Positions 33,801-47,444 of a stretch of DNA of 64,000 bases are shown here, piece by piece (position 1 is the first letter of the stretch; each line of letters opens with the position of its first letter). Source of the DNA: Chionis minor. Its lineage: Eukaryota > Chordata > Aves > Charadriiformes > Chionididae. Made by a program: the position numbers and the translations under genes. The stretch is taken from the NCBI GenBank assembly GCA_013398295.1, contig VZSF01003927.1:123837-187836 (forward strand), read 5' to 3'. Under the pieces are notes generated by a model, which saw nothing but the letters and a program-made list of their open reading frames with translations, ran no database searches and had not been told where the DNA came from.

Positions 33801-36800
33801 GGTACTGTGAAAGGCCACAGCCAGTTAACTTGTTTACTGAGCTCTCTCCATCACAAGGAGCTTTACTATGATTAAACACAGAATTAAGAAAAATTGTGCA
33901 GCGTATTTCCTTTAGCACCGATATTTTCTTTTTTTTTTTTAAATAAATGTATTGTAGCACGGGATCATTGTGCCATCTACTGGCAATTCACAGTGCTACA
34001 CTAGAAACATTTACTTGGTTTAACATAAGAACATGGACAGAACAAGTCGGGACCGCAGCCTGGATTCAGTGACACTTCGTGCTGATGTGAATGTAAGATG
34101 CCCTGAGAGGATCCTACGTCTGACTTGGGGCAGAAAGGTAGGTGGGCCACCATCTTGACTTGCTCCGGAATACCAGCCTGCTTCAAAAAGATTGCCGGTC
34201 AGTGCTCTGGATAGTATCCTACACTCCCGTCTCTGACAGAGTGTTGCATATTGGGGCAGAAAAATCTCCTAATCCCCTGTAAATTCAGTAGCTGTCAGAA
34301 TCACCTCGGCATCTCCAATGCATCCATCCCCACAGTGTGGAGTCCGCACATACAGTCAAAGACTTTTCGGTCTCAGAGAGCTCACCTTCATCTACACCCG
34401 CCTCGTTCGCTTTCACCTCAAGCTGACTGGACAAAGTTCCTGGGAAATTGCTGACATGCAGATGCCTTCCCCAAAGGTTCACTTCCTTTTCCAACAGCGA
34501 TCGTACTTAATACTTCTCTTTCAGGCTTACCTTACCTTGATTTTCCACCTCCAGCTTCAGGACTTCTTTTTTCAGGAATAAATTGTTTCCGCCTTTCTGA
34601 AAAGGGGAGATGTGTCCAAAACCATACACAAGATACTACTTCCGTACACTCTTCAAAAGATTTGGCCAATGCTGACATTGCGATTGCCAGATGATAACCA
34701 GTTTCTTCTGGTTGCAATTGACTGAACCCATCTTTACTGAACTCAAGTTTCATTCTTTGGTAGAGGAAATTTAATTATTAGTTTAAGTTCAGGGAAAAGA
34801 AGCGTAATTCTCCTGCTGTAAAAATTTCCAGACCCCCTCTTGCAAGCAGAACAAATATGGGTGTAACATGATGGCAACCTGGAAGTTGATTTTACAGTCC
34901 TTTGGCTGTGGTCCCCATCTGCTCCTGTTGGCTGTAAAATTTGCCCTTACCTCTGTGTTAAGCAGCAAACCATGCAAGCAGCACGTTTAAGAACTACAGC
35001 ATCCATTAAGCTGACTATGTAAGAAGCAATGCTACACAGAATGGTGCAACACATGCCCTCGGATTCCTGTGTTGTCACCCATATGGACACCACCTGTAAT
35101 CACTCAGGCCAGAAGGACACATCACTGTGACATTTGGTTTCCAAAAGTATAAGCAGTTAAAATCCTTACTTCTTGGTATGCAGTCTAAATGCTGTGTTGT
35201 CTTTTACATCTAGAGTCTACTTCCGTAATGCCACAAGGTGGCCTCCACATAATACAGCATTATCACATCCTTTACAGAATGACATACGGAACTTTTTTTT
35301 TTTCCCTTTGCTGCAGTATTGGTAATAGACCACCACAAAACGACATTTCTTTCTTTGTATTTTGAACTCAAGAATTTCCCATGCTGCATAGAACTGGTAC
35401 ACATCACACGGGAGGTCAGAGCAACACAACGCGGCTGCAAGCGCTGTGGTAGGATGTTCCACCAGAGAGAATCCTGCTCAGGAACTGAGCGACACGTTCA
35501 CAGTCAGAGCAGGTCTGCAAGTTGTCTGCCTTGCAGAGAGTCTGGGAAATCCTGTGTCCGACATGCAAAGGGCTGCTGTAATTCAGACAGCCTTAAGCAG
35601 TTGCTTAAATTATGCTGCAGTTGCTTCTGTGCTAGGAGAAGCTGAAGGAAAAGAAATCTAGAAGCAGCACAGAGCCTCCTTCTGGCTGGGAGTTTAGGCA
35701 TTTCTGGGCTATCATGAAAATTTATACTGGTTTTCAAGGGAGTGATTGACAAAGACCACTAAAGAGTGATTTGCACAATTCCTTAATTTTTTTTTTTGAG
35801 ATCTTTATTTTACACAATTTATAGTGGGACTTAAAAGTCTAACAATGCAATTGTAATTGGAGTCAGTCCAATTGTAATTCTCTAGATTATAAACATTGTC
35901 TTTGGTGTACTAAATAGCTTGTTACCAAAACTATTACAGTGTGTACTGTTAGCAAATCTGGATTCAAACTAAATATGAAAGTAGTCAAACCTGTGCACTT
36001 GTATTATTTGACAAAGTAAAAGAAACAAAGCTGGGCCTTCAACTCCTTCTCATTTATAAATACTCACAGTGGCTCCAAATTCAGTTGGCTATTTCTTGAT
36101 CTCAGAAATGAAGAAATGTTTCTGCAGGGCTTTCTTTTTTTCCCCCTGAAACTCCAGCTACTCCTACTGTTTGTCATCTTCAGCAGTAGCTGTAGAAACT
36201 TTTTTTTTTTAAACAAACAGATTCTGGCTGTTCTTGAGAAGCTGTGAACTGTAATTGGCTTAAAGTTCCTCTGTACGTACTTTTATTGTACAAGACTGGC
36301 ATTTAAAATGCATATATATCACATTACACGTGCACAGCTGATACCTGAGGGAGTTTACCAGCTGCTGCTTCTTTGAATAACTGCTGATAGCTTTTTCCTA
36401 TTGTCTTGTTTCATTGTATTGGCCTGTGATTCTTCTGTAACTATTTTCAAGCTGTTATTGAAATAAGCAACTTTTGGTCTTCTGCCCTTGAATCTTTGCC
36501 TTGTTTATCTGAATAAAATAATTTGGAGGTGCATTACACCTCTATTACACTGTAAGGAAGCTAAACACGAATCCTGGTTTTACATTTAATGTGCATTCCT
36601 ATTTGCGGGGGCTTTTATGCTGAATCATCAGACTGTGCAAATAAAGGCCTACCTTGATGAGCCTGAGTTAGTACATCACAGGGAACTGCTCAAATGAACC
36701 ACTGTGGTGAATCGCACACATTATCTATCATTAATCAATGGCAAACAAGCTCATTTTCTATGCGTTGTTACATTGCTATTCAGTGCGTTAAACAGCTTCA

Positions 36801-39800
36801 TTAAAGCAACAGGATTAGCAGCTTTACAATAAGTAGTAGTATTTCCTGCTTGACTCAAATATATCTATGTCAGCCTTAGACTAGAGGTAAGTGTCCTATG
36901 GGAGTACAGTGATTCTTTCTGTATTACATTCATACTTTTTTTCTTTAAACTTTAATAGCTCAGCCCGAAGCAGGATTTGCCATTCCTCAGATCAGCACTG
37001 TGGGGTTAAATTAAGTAATTTTTAGATTCATAGTACAAGCTTTATCATATAAAATATTTCAAATTGCAGCATAAAGTCTTGTACTTGACATATAATTCAT
37101 GGGTCTGGACGCCTACTATTTTTTTCCTCCTTTATTTTCTGATTTATGTAAAAATGGGTCATTTTTGTATTTCTCACACAACAGTTTAAGTTCTTTGAAA
37201 AAAAATAGTAGCTTAAGTCACCTTCAAATGCCTCTTCTCACCCTCTAGGTACTTGTTTTCATTATTTGTAAATGTATTTGACAGCTGGCTCCTCTGGGAA
37301 GCTCTGCGTAATGTCTGGTAAAATCCGGGGCCCACTGGAAGCAGTAGCTTTGCCACAGGTAGCAGGAGTCCTGAATTTAATTTTCTATTTTTCTTTTAGA
37401 ACTTTGATTTTAGGCAAATAAAACAACAGTGATCCATAGAAAAATTATTGCAGGATTTAATTTATAAGCTTTTGCTGTCTCCCACAAGCTTGAAGAATTC
37501 AGCAAAGCATCTTAAAAGCATTGTTCACTCCAGCTGACAGAGACTGTTGTGTCTAGTTTAGAATTACTTTTTGCAAAGATGTGCTTTTAGATATTGACAT
37601 ACCAAAATCAGAAGTATTGGAAAGGAGAAGCAAAATTAAATAACTGCCAGGGCTACTTTGTTTTCATGCAAGAGTTGGGGGGTGGGGTGGTGGTGGAGGG
37701 GAGAAGAAATAAAGTGCAGAAACTCTTTAAGAAAAATATACAGCAATAAACTGAGGGCCCAGGTAATACCTGTTTAGGAAAGAAGGAAAAAAACCCCAAC
37801 TAAACCACACAAACTAAATAAAAACCACCAACCTGCTCATCTCTGAAACCGGTAATCTTATTATATATGATATCCCCTTCTCCATAAAACAGTGTGATGG
37901 TCGATGAAAAAGCAACAGGACCTTTTAATGTCTGCAGCGTAGGTACCTGGAGCAGAAGCATTCTTCAGCAAGGCCACAGAGAGCTCGAGTTCAGATGGAC
38001 CACCAGCAAGTCCCACTGCAGGCTTCCACACAGCCCATTTGTCTGGCTGAACAGTCTCTGGGGCCGACAAAACATGGGGAGATTAAGAAGTTTGAGCTTG
38101 TGCATTTAAAATGAGAAGATTCTCCCAGCATACAAAGCACACAGTGACATCTTGACCTAGAAGAGGCACATACAGGAAAGAAAAACAGGTACCTTTTATA
38201 ACTGAATCACAGACACAACTTTAGATACGCTTTTGGAACATCTTCTAGGGGAAGTTCTGCTGGGCAAGAATCCCACTGAGGGTTGAGCAAAGGGGTCTCC
38301 TGCTTTCTTAGCGGAGGTGGTGCAGCGTCTGAAGCTCATACGGAGCAGATGACCAGGGAGCAGTGCTGCAGCCGCTCCATACACACGCCACAACTCCGCG
38401 TGCCTGACCGCTGGTGGTGCCACAAGGAGAAAAAGCAGTATATACAAGGCAGAAGCTGTGCTTGAGGCTGGGTTCAAATACTCCCTAAACCAGTAATTAC
38501 TGCTTATATCCCTTTTATTTCTCCGTTGGAAGCGAGAGCAAAAGGTAGGGTTTGCTGGAGCCACCCGACTCAAATTTGTTCTCTCACTCGAGCCTCTCAA
38601 TGTTGAGAACATAAAATTCAATTATACTGCTGCAAAGCCACCGCAAATGCTACAATCATCAAAAAGCACAATGCTCCTAAACACCTGTGAAGATCCTATT
38701 TCAGACCATTAAAATCAATTCAAGTTCTGAATATATTTCCTGCCCAAAAGACACCTTGAAATAAATGCTTAAGAAATCTGACAGTTACGCTGAATACCAG
38801 GGAACACGCGGGTAGCAGTATCTTGGAGATACACCTCAGAGCTAATGAACAGAGCCTGCTCTATAAGATATGAAAAATAGCATAAGGATGATAATCAAAT
38901 ACTACTGAGCAACCACAGACCTATCCATTTTGTTAGGAAAAAAGTGTCAATGAGGATATTAAGAACTGCGGATAAACAGGTTTCTCAATACAGAAGCCTA
39001 TTATGATCAGGGTTTAATTTGATGAGGTTATGGGCAAAGGAAGAAGGTCTTGCAGTTCCCTTCACGTAACCAGAGTTCTTGGTATGAGAACCGTTTCATC
39101 CAAACCAGACTCGAGTGAGTCACCAGAGGCTAAATTCTCATTTTCCAGCGCTCACAGAGAACTATTAAACGAGGAAACACATATCAGAAGTATGTGCACC
39201 AAAGCCTGCATACAGAAACACTAAAATACGCCTCGCTAGTCCCCAAGGTAAAGGCTGATGTTAGCAAGCTGCCAGTTGTGAAGACAGCTCCAAGGGCGTT
39301 CTCCTGTTTACAGCTCTTCAGAGTAAGGTGGCTGAGGTCATGTGCCAAATACTCAATCTAGAAAGTAGGCTGCAAAAACATAATACACTAATCCTAAAAA
39401 TCCATAACCTCAGAGACTCCTCATTCAGAGAGGCATTCTTACATACCCTTTTTAGTGAAAAAATGGCTGGCAGGATTTGTTGTCATCTTGCCACAGCACT
39501 ACTTTATGCCAGACACACATGAACTCTAGTTTTTTGGCTTGGGTGTGGTGGGGTTTTTTTTGGTTTGTTTTTGAGGGGGGGTGTTGGTTTGTTTGGTTCT
39601 AGCTTTAGTAGCAAGCTTCTCTGTTCAACGGGGAAAACAACTAATCCTGCTTTTTGAATCAAGAGTTAAAAAACGTAAAGAATCCCTTTAGAGATGTAAA
39701 GGGACGTGCCACTAACAGAAGCATAAATGCACTGGAGTGCAGAAAGAAGTGTGAAAATGGTACTTCTGCACAGCAGTGAGTGCACACGTGTGACCAAGGC

Positions 39801-41619
39801 TAGTAAACACGTCCTCGCTCTGCCCAACTCCCTGATCATTTCCTGTGGGGTCAGAAAAGCACCACAAAAGGCGTAAGCTTGCAAACATGAGAATTCGAGG
39901 AGACACCAACAAATTTAAAGACCTGTATCAGAGGGGGGCCCCAGTTGGGTGAAGAATAAAAAAAAAACAACCCCAAACAAGCAAAAAACCAAACCATCAA
40001 CCCAAACCCAACAAACCACCCACCTCTAAGCAGCATGATATCTCCCTAACTAGTCCCCAGCCCACCATTTCTAGATGTTCAGAACTGTGGGCACTTTCAA
40101 TTAATACTTGGTAGAATATTTATTTAAAACCCCATTTATATACATGCACACACACAAATGCACCTACTAACAGCTTCACCTTAAACCTGGTAACTGAAAC
40201 AGCCGCTACATGGACGTGCATCATTCTGCTTCTCTAGTGTTAATGTAAGGGGTAAACAAAGTGGTAGCGTCCACAGTTGCATGTGTTACTCATTAGAGGT
40301 ACAAAACCAAGTTTTCACAGTTCCATGACACTAAGCTAAAAATTTTGTTTGCAGCGAGAAGCTGGAAGACTTGAGATACAAGACATCACTTGGGAAACCA
40401 GGTGTGCCAAATATGAAGGCATTTTATTTTCACTTGGCTAAGTGACAAGGTTGATGCGGAGCTGGGAACGCAGCCAAGCAGATGTGCTCCAACGTGTCAG
40501 AGGGGTGGAAAAGCAGCAACTGGGAGGAAACGTGACTGTTCTGCAATCACCAAAGTCTCCAACCTTCCTTTGCGAAGGGCCTCACTGCCTGCTGTGGAAC
40601 TAGGCGCACAGGACTGGAAAGACTCCCTGCAGCATCAAACCTGAATCTCCAGTTATCACAGGCACCCTTCTCAGGTGGTGGGAATTTTTGTACCGTATCT
40701 AAAACAAACACTCCCCCTTCCCTAATTTTAATTTTGTACAACTCGGCTCCCTACACTAACAGACAACTTAGGGAGGCACACATCAGCCACAGTCCTGATG
40801 AAAGCTTGCCTGTGTTCAAGCCCTCAACCCCTTTTAACAACGACTGATGCCACCACTCAAGAGGACAGTAAATAATTTTTACAGGGACCCTGTGCAGCAC
40901 TGCATCATCCTCCTGATGGCAGGCGATCTCAAAATCTTCATCTTCAGAATTCCCTCTCTTCTCTCTAGCAGAAAGCACCCTAACTGTAGCACCTTTCAAA
41001 AATAAGTAAATTCAGAGTTTTACTTAAAGTACCAAAAGGTTCTCCCTAAGAAAGATGATTTATTTTGGAAGCCAGTTGCTCTGGTGGGCAGTGTTCACTT
41101 CACAACCAGCTATCCAGCTCGTTCTTATGCTAATACTGGCTGTTGGCATAAAATTACTCCAGAATTAACGCTTCCACCAATCATTACTCATTTTGGTTGA
41201 TTAAAAGTATGAAAAGTCATCAAGCTGTTAGACTTCTCAGAACACAAGGCAGAGGACAGAACGTGACAGTTATTCTTTAGTCCTGCTTTACTTTACTACT
41301 TCACTATTAATAGCCAGAACCTTACAATGTTGAAAAGAGTTTTACCACTACTTGTACTACAATGGTTAATTATCTTTTTATAATTTTACTTTTTTTCTGC
41401 AGCTCGAACATGGGGTGGCACAGTTTCCAGAAATCAACTAATGCAGCAAAGGCTTATTTTCCTTTACAGTCAGAAACTTAATGTTATTTTAAACAAACAC
41501 ACATCAATGTCTATGCCTTTTGGCTTTAAGGCAAAGTACTGCTAGCAGACATAGAAAGAAATAAGAGATTTCTGCTCTCCAAACCAAGCATACAACAAAC
41601 AGCTCCTTTCTGCACTCAC
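30831..41619. other. Intergenic DNA between EMC7 and KATNBL1
   Basis: No gene recognised with confidence. GC content rises somewhat at 32.5-35.7 kb, 37.8-38.6 kb and 40.4-41.0 kb, where several medium-length ORFs occur, mainly on the minus strand (for example 38621-38196, 38070-37861, 40999-40751, 34753-34532). Some end near GT-type donor motifs, but they do not join into one consistent frame. A G-rich run (GGGGGGTGGGGTGGTGGTGG) lies at about 37677-37702. A stretch at 36650-36860 looks like a conserved non-coding element. Poly-A/T runs are scattered. Confidence 0.5.
33953..34000. repeat. Nested inverted repeat (hairpin-like, 48 bp)
   Basis: Outer arms TGTAGCAC (33953-33960) and GTGCTACA (33993-34000) enclose inner arms TGCCA (33971-33975) and TGGCA (33981-33985). 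The whole could fold into an interrupted hairpin. It may be a short transposon relic or part of an old SINE; not identified. Confidence 0.6.
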
Positions 41620-41967
41620 TGCAGCAGTTTCATCAGCACGGAAATAGCATTTTGGTTTCTTACAGCCAAAAGTTGTTAAAATTTCAACTCCCCAATAATC
41701 CACAATTTCACTTTTATCTGGACTAAGTAGATAATAGCACAGCTGATTCAAATGCAGTAAGACAACTTGACAGTAATGAAATATGCTTCTCCTAACAGCT
41801 GACTCTATTTGTGCAACTTCTCCATTTCCAACACAGGCTTCTTGGATGCGACAATCCTCCTCTGAGAGTGCCTCTAAAAATGATTTAACTCTTGCAGAAA
41901 ACAACTTTGTCTCATGTAGAGGAGAGGCATAATGAAAGCCGGTTGTCATAGGAGACAAAAAGTCCAG
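41620..41967 (-). CDS. Unidentified open block, possible exon
   Basis: A minus-strand open stretch of 116 codons begins after an AG (TAG|CTGGAC) and ends at a strong donor-like GCTGCA|GTGAGT, giving a 348-nt phase 0-0 block. It includes ETKLFSARVKSFLEALSEED, VVLLHLNQLCYYLL and GCKKPKCYFRADETAA. The composition is protein-like, with a leucine-rich middle. The acceptor has a poor pyrimidine tract, and an in-frame stop lies directly before it; an ATG at 41951-41949 is also possible as a start. I do not recognise the family. About one open stretch of this length is expected by chance in a window of this size and composition, so it may not be a gene. It would lie in or beyond the KATNBL1 3' UTR. 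Confidence 0.25.
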
Positions 41968-42944
41968 CTATTTTTCTGAAGCTGGAATACTTATTGTACT
42001 AAGTCTTTCAATCCATGGAACATTTGAAACAAGAATGAAAGTGGCAACTGCAAGATCCAAACATAATTCAGACTTTTTGAAAGCAAAGCTCAGTAGATTA
42101 AATACAACTTGAAAAAGAGCCATCAACCTAAATTACCACAGCTATTTCAAATTGTCTGCAGGTCACTTTAAAGTATGATACTAGGGTGTGTATGAATTAC
42201 AACACACCCACAAGAGCAGGCAGTCTTGGAATGTAAAGTTATCTTAATATTTAGATTTTAGTTGTTTTACAATACACATAGTACTTACCTAACAAAAAAA
42301 TTAAAAAAATAGATCAAGAAAGTGGCTGCAATCTCAAAATCCACTAGTTCTAGTTCTTTCAAGTCTATGCATATAGAAAACAGTCTCCTTCCCAAATTCA
42401 CAGAACACTATTATTCAGACGTGCATTAAAGTCACAAGCATATTTGTAAAAGCGTTTTTATCGCGTGTTTTGGCAGCTACCACTTCCCAAGAGGAATTCA
42501 AATGGCCTTAAACACTGAAATTAAGGAATAAGAAAAAAAAAAGAGAAAACGTGAACACGGCATCCTTGTATTTTGTTACAGCAAAAGAGAGATGTTTGAG
42601 ACCGGAACAGTTAGTTGTTCATTTACACCACAGTGCTCCAAGTAACAAGACTGAACTGAAGCACTGACCTGTATGAATCGGAAACAACTACACACTACAT
42701 CCAATATGATCAGCAGCTATAATCTACATAAAAGAGATATACTACAAAACTCTATAGTCAGTAAGGAAACAAAAATATTCTAGTTCTGTAACAGCTGGAA
42801 GTCTGTGTGATTATTTCTATTGTATCCCACTGAGGGACACTGCTACACCTCCTGCCTTCCATCTGTCAGGTTAGTATCAGAGTTCAGCTTAGTACTCAAT
42901 GAATAAAATAAAATACTGCAAGCTATTGTTTACAGTGAAAACAC

Positions 42945-42950
42945 TTTATT
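42945..42950 (-). terminator. KATNBL1: Candidate distal poly(A) signal for KATNBL1
   Basis: AATAAA on the minus strand, followed by a T-rich stretch, about 4.5 kb after the KATNBL1 stop. A closer AATAAA lies at 47306-47311, about 134 nt after the stop. Either or both could be used; the sequence alone cannot decide. Confidence 0.25.
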
Positions 42951-45900
42951 TTGTTCAACCAAGTTCAAACTCAAACTTGCAGTCATGACTGCTCATGTCA
43001 ATTACTAGGTATTAACAAAAGTTGTGTGAAAAGTTTTAAAGAGGGCAAATTTTCACAATTGCTTCAAAATGAAGTGTTAAGTAGCTAGCCCTGTGTTTTA
43101 TCTAGAATTTTCATCCTCCCCTCCCTGCTGCTAGCAGTAGATACAGTATATTTAAGCTCGAAGAGGAAGTAATAACATTGTTAAGTGCTGAAGAACGAAT
43201 GGGGGGGGAGGGGGTGAGAGGGAGAAAATAAATACTTGCATTTAGTCTCATTCTAAGACAGCCGACAAGCCATTTAACTAATACAGAATAAAAATAGATT
43301 AACAAAGTATAATATAAGCACTAACAACACAAGCACGCTCAATCTATTCTCTCAGGGAAGCTTTATCTGTAGCCTACAATGATTACTGTGTGTAGGAAGG
43401 TAGACTGAAGACAAAAATTAAACTATGCTGTCTGGCTTTTACCAAGGCTATTAAAAACAGCTTCATTTTTTTTCCCCTCCTCTAATACAGCATCAATTCA
43501 ATATAAAGTTCCTCACACAAGAACCAACTGCTTTCATAAACTAAAGAATTTGCATTGTACAAGAGCTGGAATAACTTCACACCAGTAACACAATTTGCAT
43601 GGTTTTGTATTCTGAAATAGTTGACTATGAACCACCTGCTTTCCTTTATACCAGAAACCTAGGCACAAAATACAGCTGCAAATCTCCACACTAAGACAGA
43701 CAGTCTTCTCTAAAACTGGAAGATTTGGCATGATGAACTGACAAATACACCTACTTGCTAGTTTCAAAATGTAAGCTTTGCACAAAATACTTTCAAGTTT
43801 CTGCATGCAAAAATGTCCACCATTTCAAGAAAAAAACCACACCCCCAAACACACCACAAATCAGTACTGTAGCATCCATCTTCAAAACTTTTCTCTCTTC
43901 AATGCAAAATGCCTAAGGATCTGTAACTCCAAACTTGCCCACTTCAGATACCAGAAAACGAAAATACAGCCTGCTTTAAGATACACATGGCATAATGCAG
44001 TGGGACCGATGTCGCTTCACACAGGGCATGAGAACTGTTTGTCCTTTCCTATTCTCCCATCCCTCCTGCCCCCCAAGTGTTAAAACTGCAGCCTCTGATA
44101 ACAATGAAGCAGCCTACAGAAAGGGAAAGAATTTTAATCATATCCCACTGCAGGTGATAAGCTCCAGGAGAGCTTATGTCAATTTTTTTTTTAATTGTTT
44201 TTAAATACTAGTAATAATTTGTAAGCACTATTAAGTAGCCTGGAACTGCAATACCTGTGATACAAGAATGTTCCGCTGCCGAGTACTCTTGACTACAAAA
44301 GAGGTGTAACTCCTTCAAAATGGAGCTATAGGTAATCATTAAGACATGCTAGCTTCTAATTAATGAAGTACCTTTTTCCACTGCCGCTCTTCAGCAAGCT
44401 ATCAGCAATACCTAAACTTTGATTCTTACATTAACAGAATACTGGGGGGTTTTTAGCTCTACAGAAAGAGGCAGCTTGCCAAAAAGCTGCTTTAATTTCA
44501 GTGTAGGGGATGGGTAAATCCTAGTTCAGGCTTCAAATAAAAACCCCTTTCAGCAAAAGAACCTCAAGTACTCTGAGGGAACACTGAGGTAGAAGACATA
44601 CTGTTTTTCAAAGACGTTAATTTCATATCAAGTGGTGTAACATGAAGAACAGCTTCGTGGAGTCATCCTTCATCCTCAAGTACATACATGCTAATGCATC
44701 ACAAAAACGTACAGGATAAAAGATTAATTCTGCTGGGATCTTCTGACAATTCCTAGCAACAGCATTTTGAGAAAGTATCACATACAGATTAGCATTTGTG
44801 TACATGATTGTTCATAAACCTAATTCTCAGATTCACCGAGACAACTACATGGATTTCATGACGTTTCATCACCATTAAGACATTTTACTTGTGTCACCTT
44901 TAAGCAGGTATCATACATATACATTCTATTACAGCAAAACTGATTCCTAGCCATTTGAGAACTAAAGAACATAAAAGCAGCTGAGCCTGAATGTCAGCAT
45001 GAATAGTTTGAATGAGTTCTTAAGATCATGACAGAAAAATAATTTCATAATGGAGACCAAAATCCTGTTCTCAGAGTCTAGTAGCTGCCTAAAAAACAGT
45101 AAAAACCCCCTCATTTAAAATAAGGCACAGATACTAATGACTTCAGGTTTAATATTGTATTATTGATGCCTTCAAAATACAACTTTTGGCAGTTAAAAAT
45201 AAGGTATTATTTTATTAGATAGTCCTCAGTAATGATCCTCAAGTCAATCCTACCTTGCCACTAGAACAAAAGTGCCATCCACAGTCAGAATTTGGGAGAT
45301 CCATGGCCACATGCAGAATTCATTATAAGCCCATGTATTTACATCTAGAGTCAAGCTGGATTTTTGAATACTGAAGTATTTAACTTTAATAAATTACTTC
45401 TTATATTATCAGAAATAAATGGCCATGAGTTACTTCATTTTGTCTATTAAAAAACAGAAGAAAGTAAGATCCAAGTTTCCATCACCTTTACAGTATTCTC
45501 CTTGAGGAATAATCTAACAGTTTCAGCAACTGCTACCCAAATTATAAAGCTAGTCATTATGTTACTTTTACATTTAAGTGCTCAACAGAACCGTAAAGTA
45601 ATAAAAGAACGTCATGATACTGTAGTTCCTTTAAACTTTTAATGGACAGCAACAACATTTGAAAAGTAGCAAGTTCCACGCCAAACTCTTTTGTGAAAGC
45701 TCTCTAATGGTACATCACAATTTTAGCAAAAAGAATTTGGCTATGTGCATATCTCGAGATCGTCCCACAGAGTTCTCCGTTTTGGGATGTCCCAGAAACT
45801 CTTCCCTGTAGCTGACTGCCCTGGGAAGCGCAAAACCTTTGGTGGTTTAAAGAATAGTCAGATAACGAAAAGCACCAAGTTCTGATGAGAATTCTAGTTA

Positions 45901-47444
45901 GCCTTCAGAAGTCAGCAAAAATGTTATGTAAATTAAATACGAAATGAAGCAACAGGAGGCCTAAAGCTGTTGACCACTACAAGAACTTAAAATAAATTTA
46001 TTTCATCTGTAAAGCAGAAAACCACTTGGGCCTATAAAAGACTTTTCTCCTGCATATCAATAAAAGTGCATATGCTTAATGCTAGGTATGAAAATAACCC
46101 TTGTTAAGTACTTAGTTTTTTTAAGGAAGTAAACTATTTCGTGATACATGCTGCGCATACATATTTATGTTTTAAGTGAACAGCTGGCACTTTGTAAGTT
46201 TTAATTGGAAAGCATGCTTCCTAATCACAAAATAAAAAAGACAATAGCAAGCCTAAAATCAAAACTACCTCAGAGTATTAAGCCATAGCTTTTAAATTAA
46301 AACAGTACAGGATAGCAACAGGACAGCAAAAGAGTTTATAGCTGTATTTTCAATGCTGTTGTTGGTATGAATTTGCCATCATTGATCAGGCTGGAACTTG
46401 ATTTCTGCAAAAGCTCTTTGTCAGTTTCTAAAAGGAGGTAGTATAAAAAAGGGTGCGATTTGAATAACATGGCCTCATCTGGCTGTAAACATTTCAAACA
46501 ATAGACATAAATATCTATGATAAAAAGTACTGTGGAAGAGATTATTATAGAAATTGTTTTTATGAACTTGAAAAGAAAAAAAACAGTAGATACATTTAAT
46601 ATATTTACTTATTTGCATGTACTTTAAATGATACAGAACAAGATTACTGTGTTAGAAATCCACAAACAATATAAAAACATTTGTTAGACATAAATTCACC
46701 ATTCTGCTGACATTTGCAATAACTGTTTATCCAAGCTTAACTTCAGGTATTTATAATATTTTCCATACATGAATTTTCGTATATGTGCAATGTCTCATTA
46801 ACTACACAATGTGAAACCCTGACTTTTGTAGTTTTTCATCACAATCTGAACATAGTAACTATTTGCATCTTAACACATTGGCTTTTTGAAACACTAGTAA
46901 TTAAGGCATCTTTGCTGTATAGTGCAAACAAAAACTGTCTTTAATAATTTGATTAAAACATAGAAGTAATTGAATATTCCAAAGGTTTTTTAAATGTAAG
47001 TGAAAGATAGTTGTGCATTTTGGAGTTCTCTTGTGAAAGATACATTTAAAACCTCTTAATGCTGATTGCTTTTGTTGGTTCCTTATAACTGGTTCTGGTG
47101 TCTTGTCTTCCTGACAGTGTAATTCATCTTCTTTTATGCGATGTTGTAGTAAAATACAGTAGCATTTAAATGAATACCTAGTAATTGAGTGAATCCCAAA
47201 TGCAGCAAAGGCATACAGTTTTCATAGTGCACTTTCACCTCACTGAAGTAAAAGCTGCTCCTATTAGACATTTTTCCACTTCAATGTGAAGTAGATTGTT
47301 AGGGTTTTATTAGTGGTTTCATTAAACAGCTTGACAGTTCAGTTCTCTTCTGCCAGTATTTCTCAAAAGGCTTTCAGGTACATATTTCAGGGATACTTTA
47401 GGGGACTGTTTCACCACATAAGCACACATAGCTTCCCAATCATG
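42951..47444 (-). other. KATNBL1 downstream region, probable 3' UTR
   Basis: AT-rich sequence after the KATNBL1 stop, with no repeat element and no recognisable gene. Its unbroken unique character fits a long 3' UTR, which is an inference. A more GC-rich block at about 45725-45840 stands out and may be a conserved UTR element. Confidence 0.4.
47306..47311 (-). terminator. KATNBL1: Candidate proximal poly(A) signal for KATNBL1
   Basis: AATAAA on the minus strand (TTTATT on the plus strand), about 134 nt after the KATNBL1 stop codon. It would give a very short 3' UTR. Confidence 0.3.

Noticed and set aside
35446..35661. 71-codon plus ORF that looks protein-like
   Set aside because: Protein-like ORFs occur in all frames of this moderately GC-rich patch, on both strands, so appearance alone is not evidence.
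38196..38621. 141-codon minus ORF between the genes
   Set aside because: No domain, Arg/Ser-rich low-confidence content, no good splice partners; length is within chance expectation for the window.
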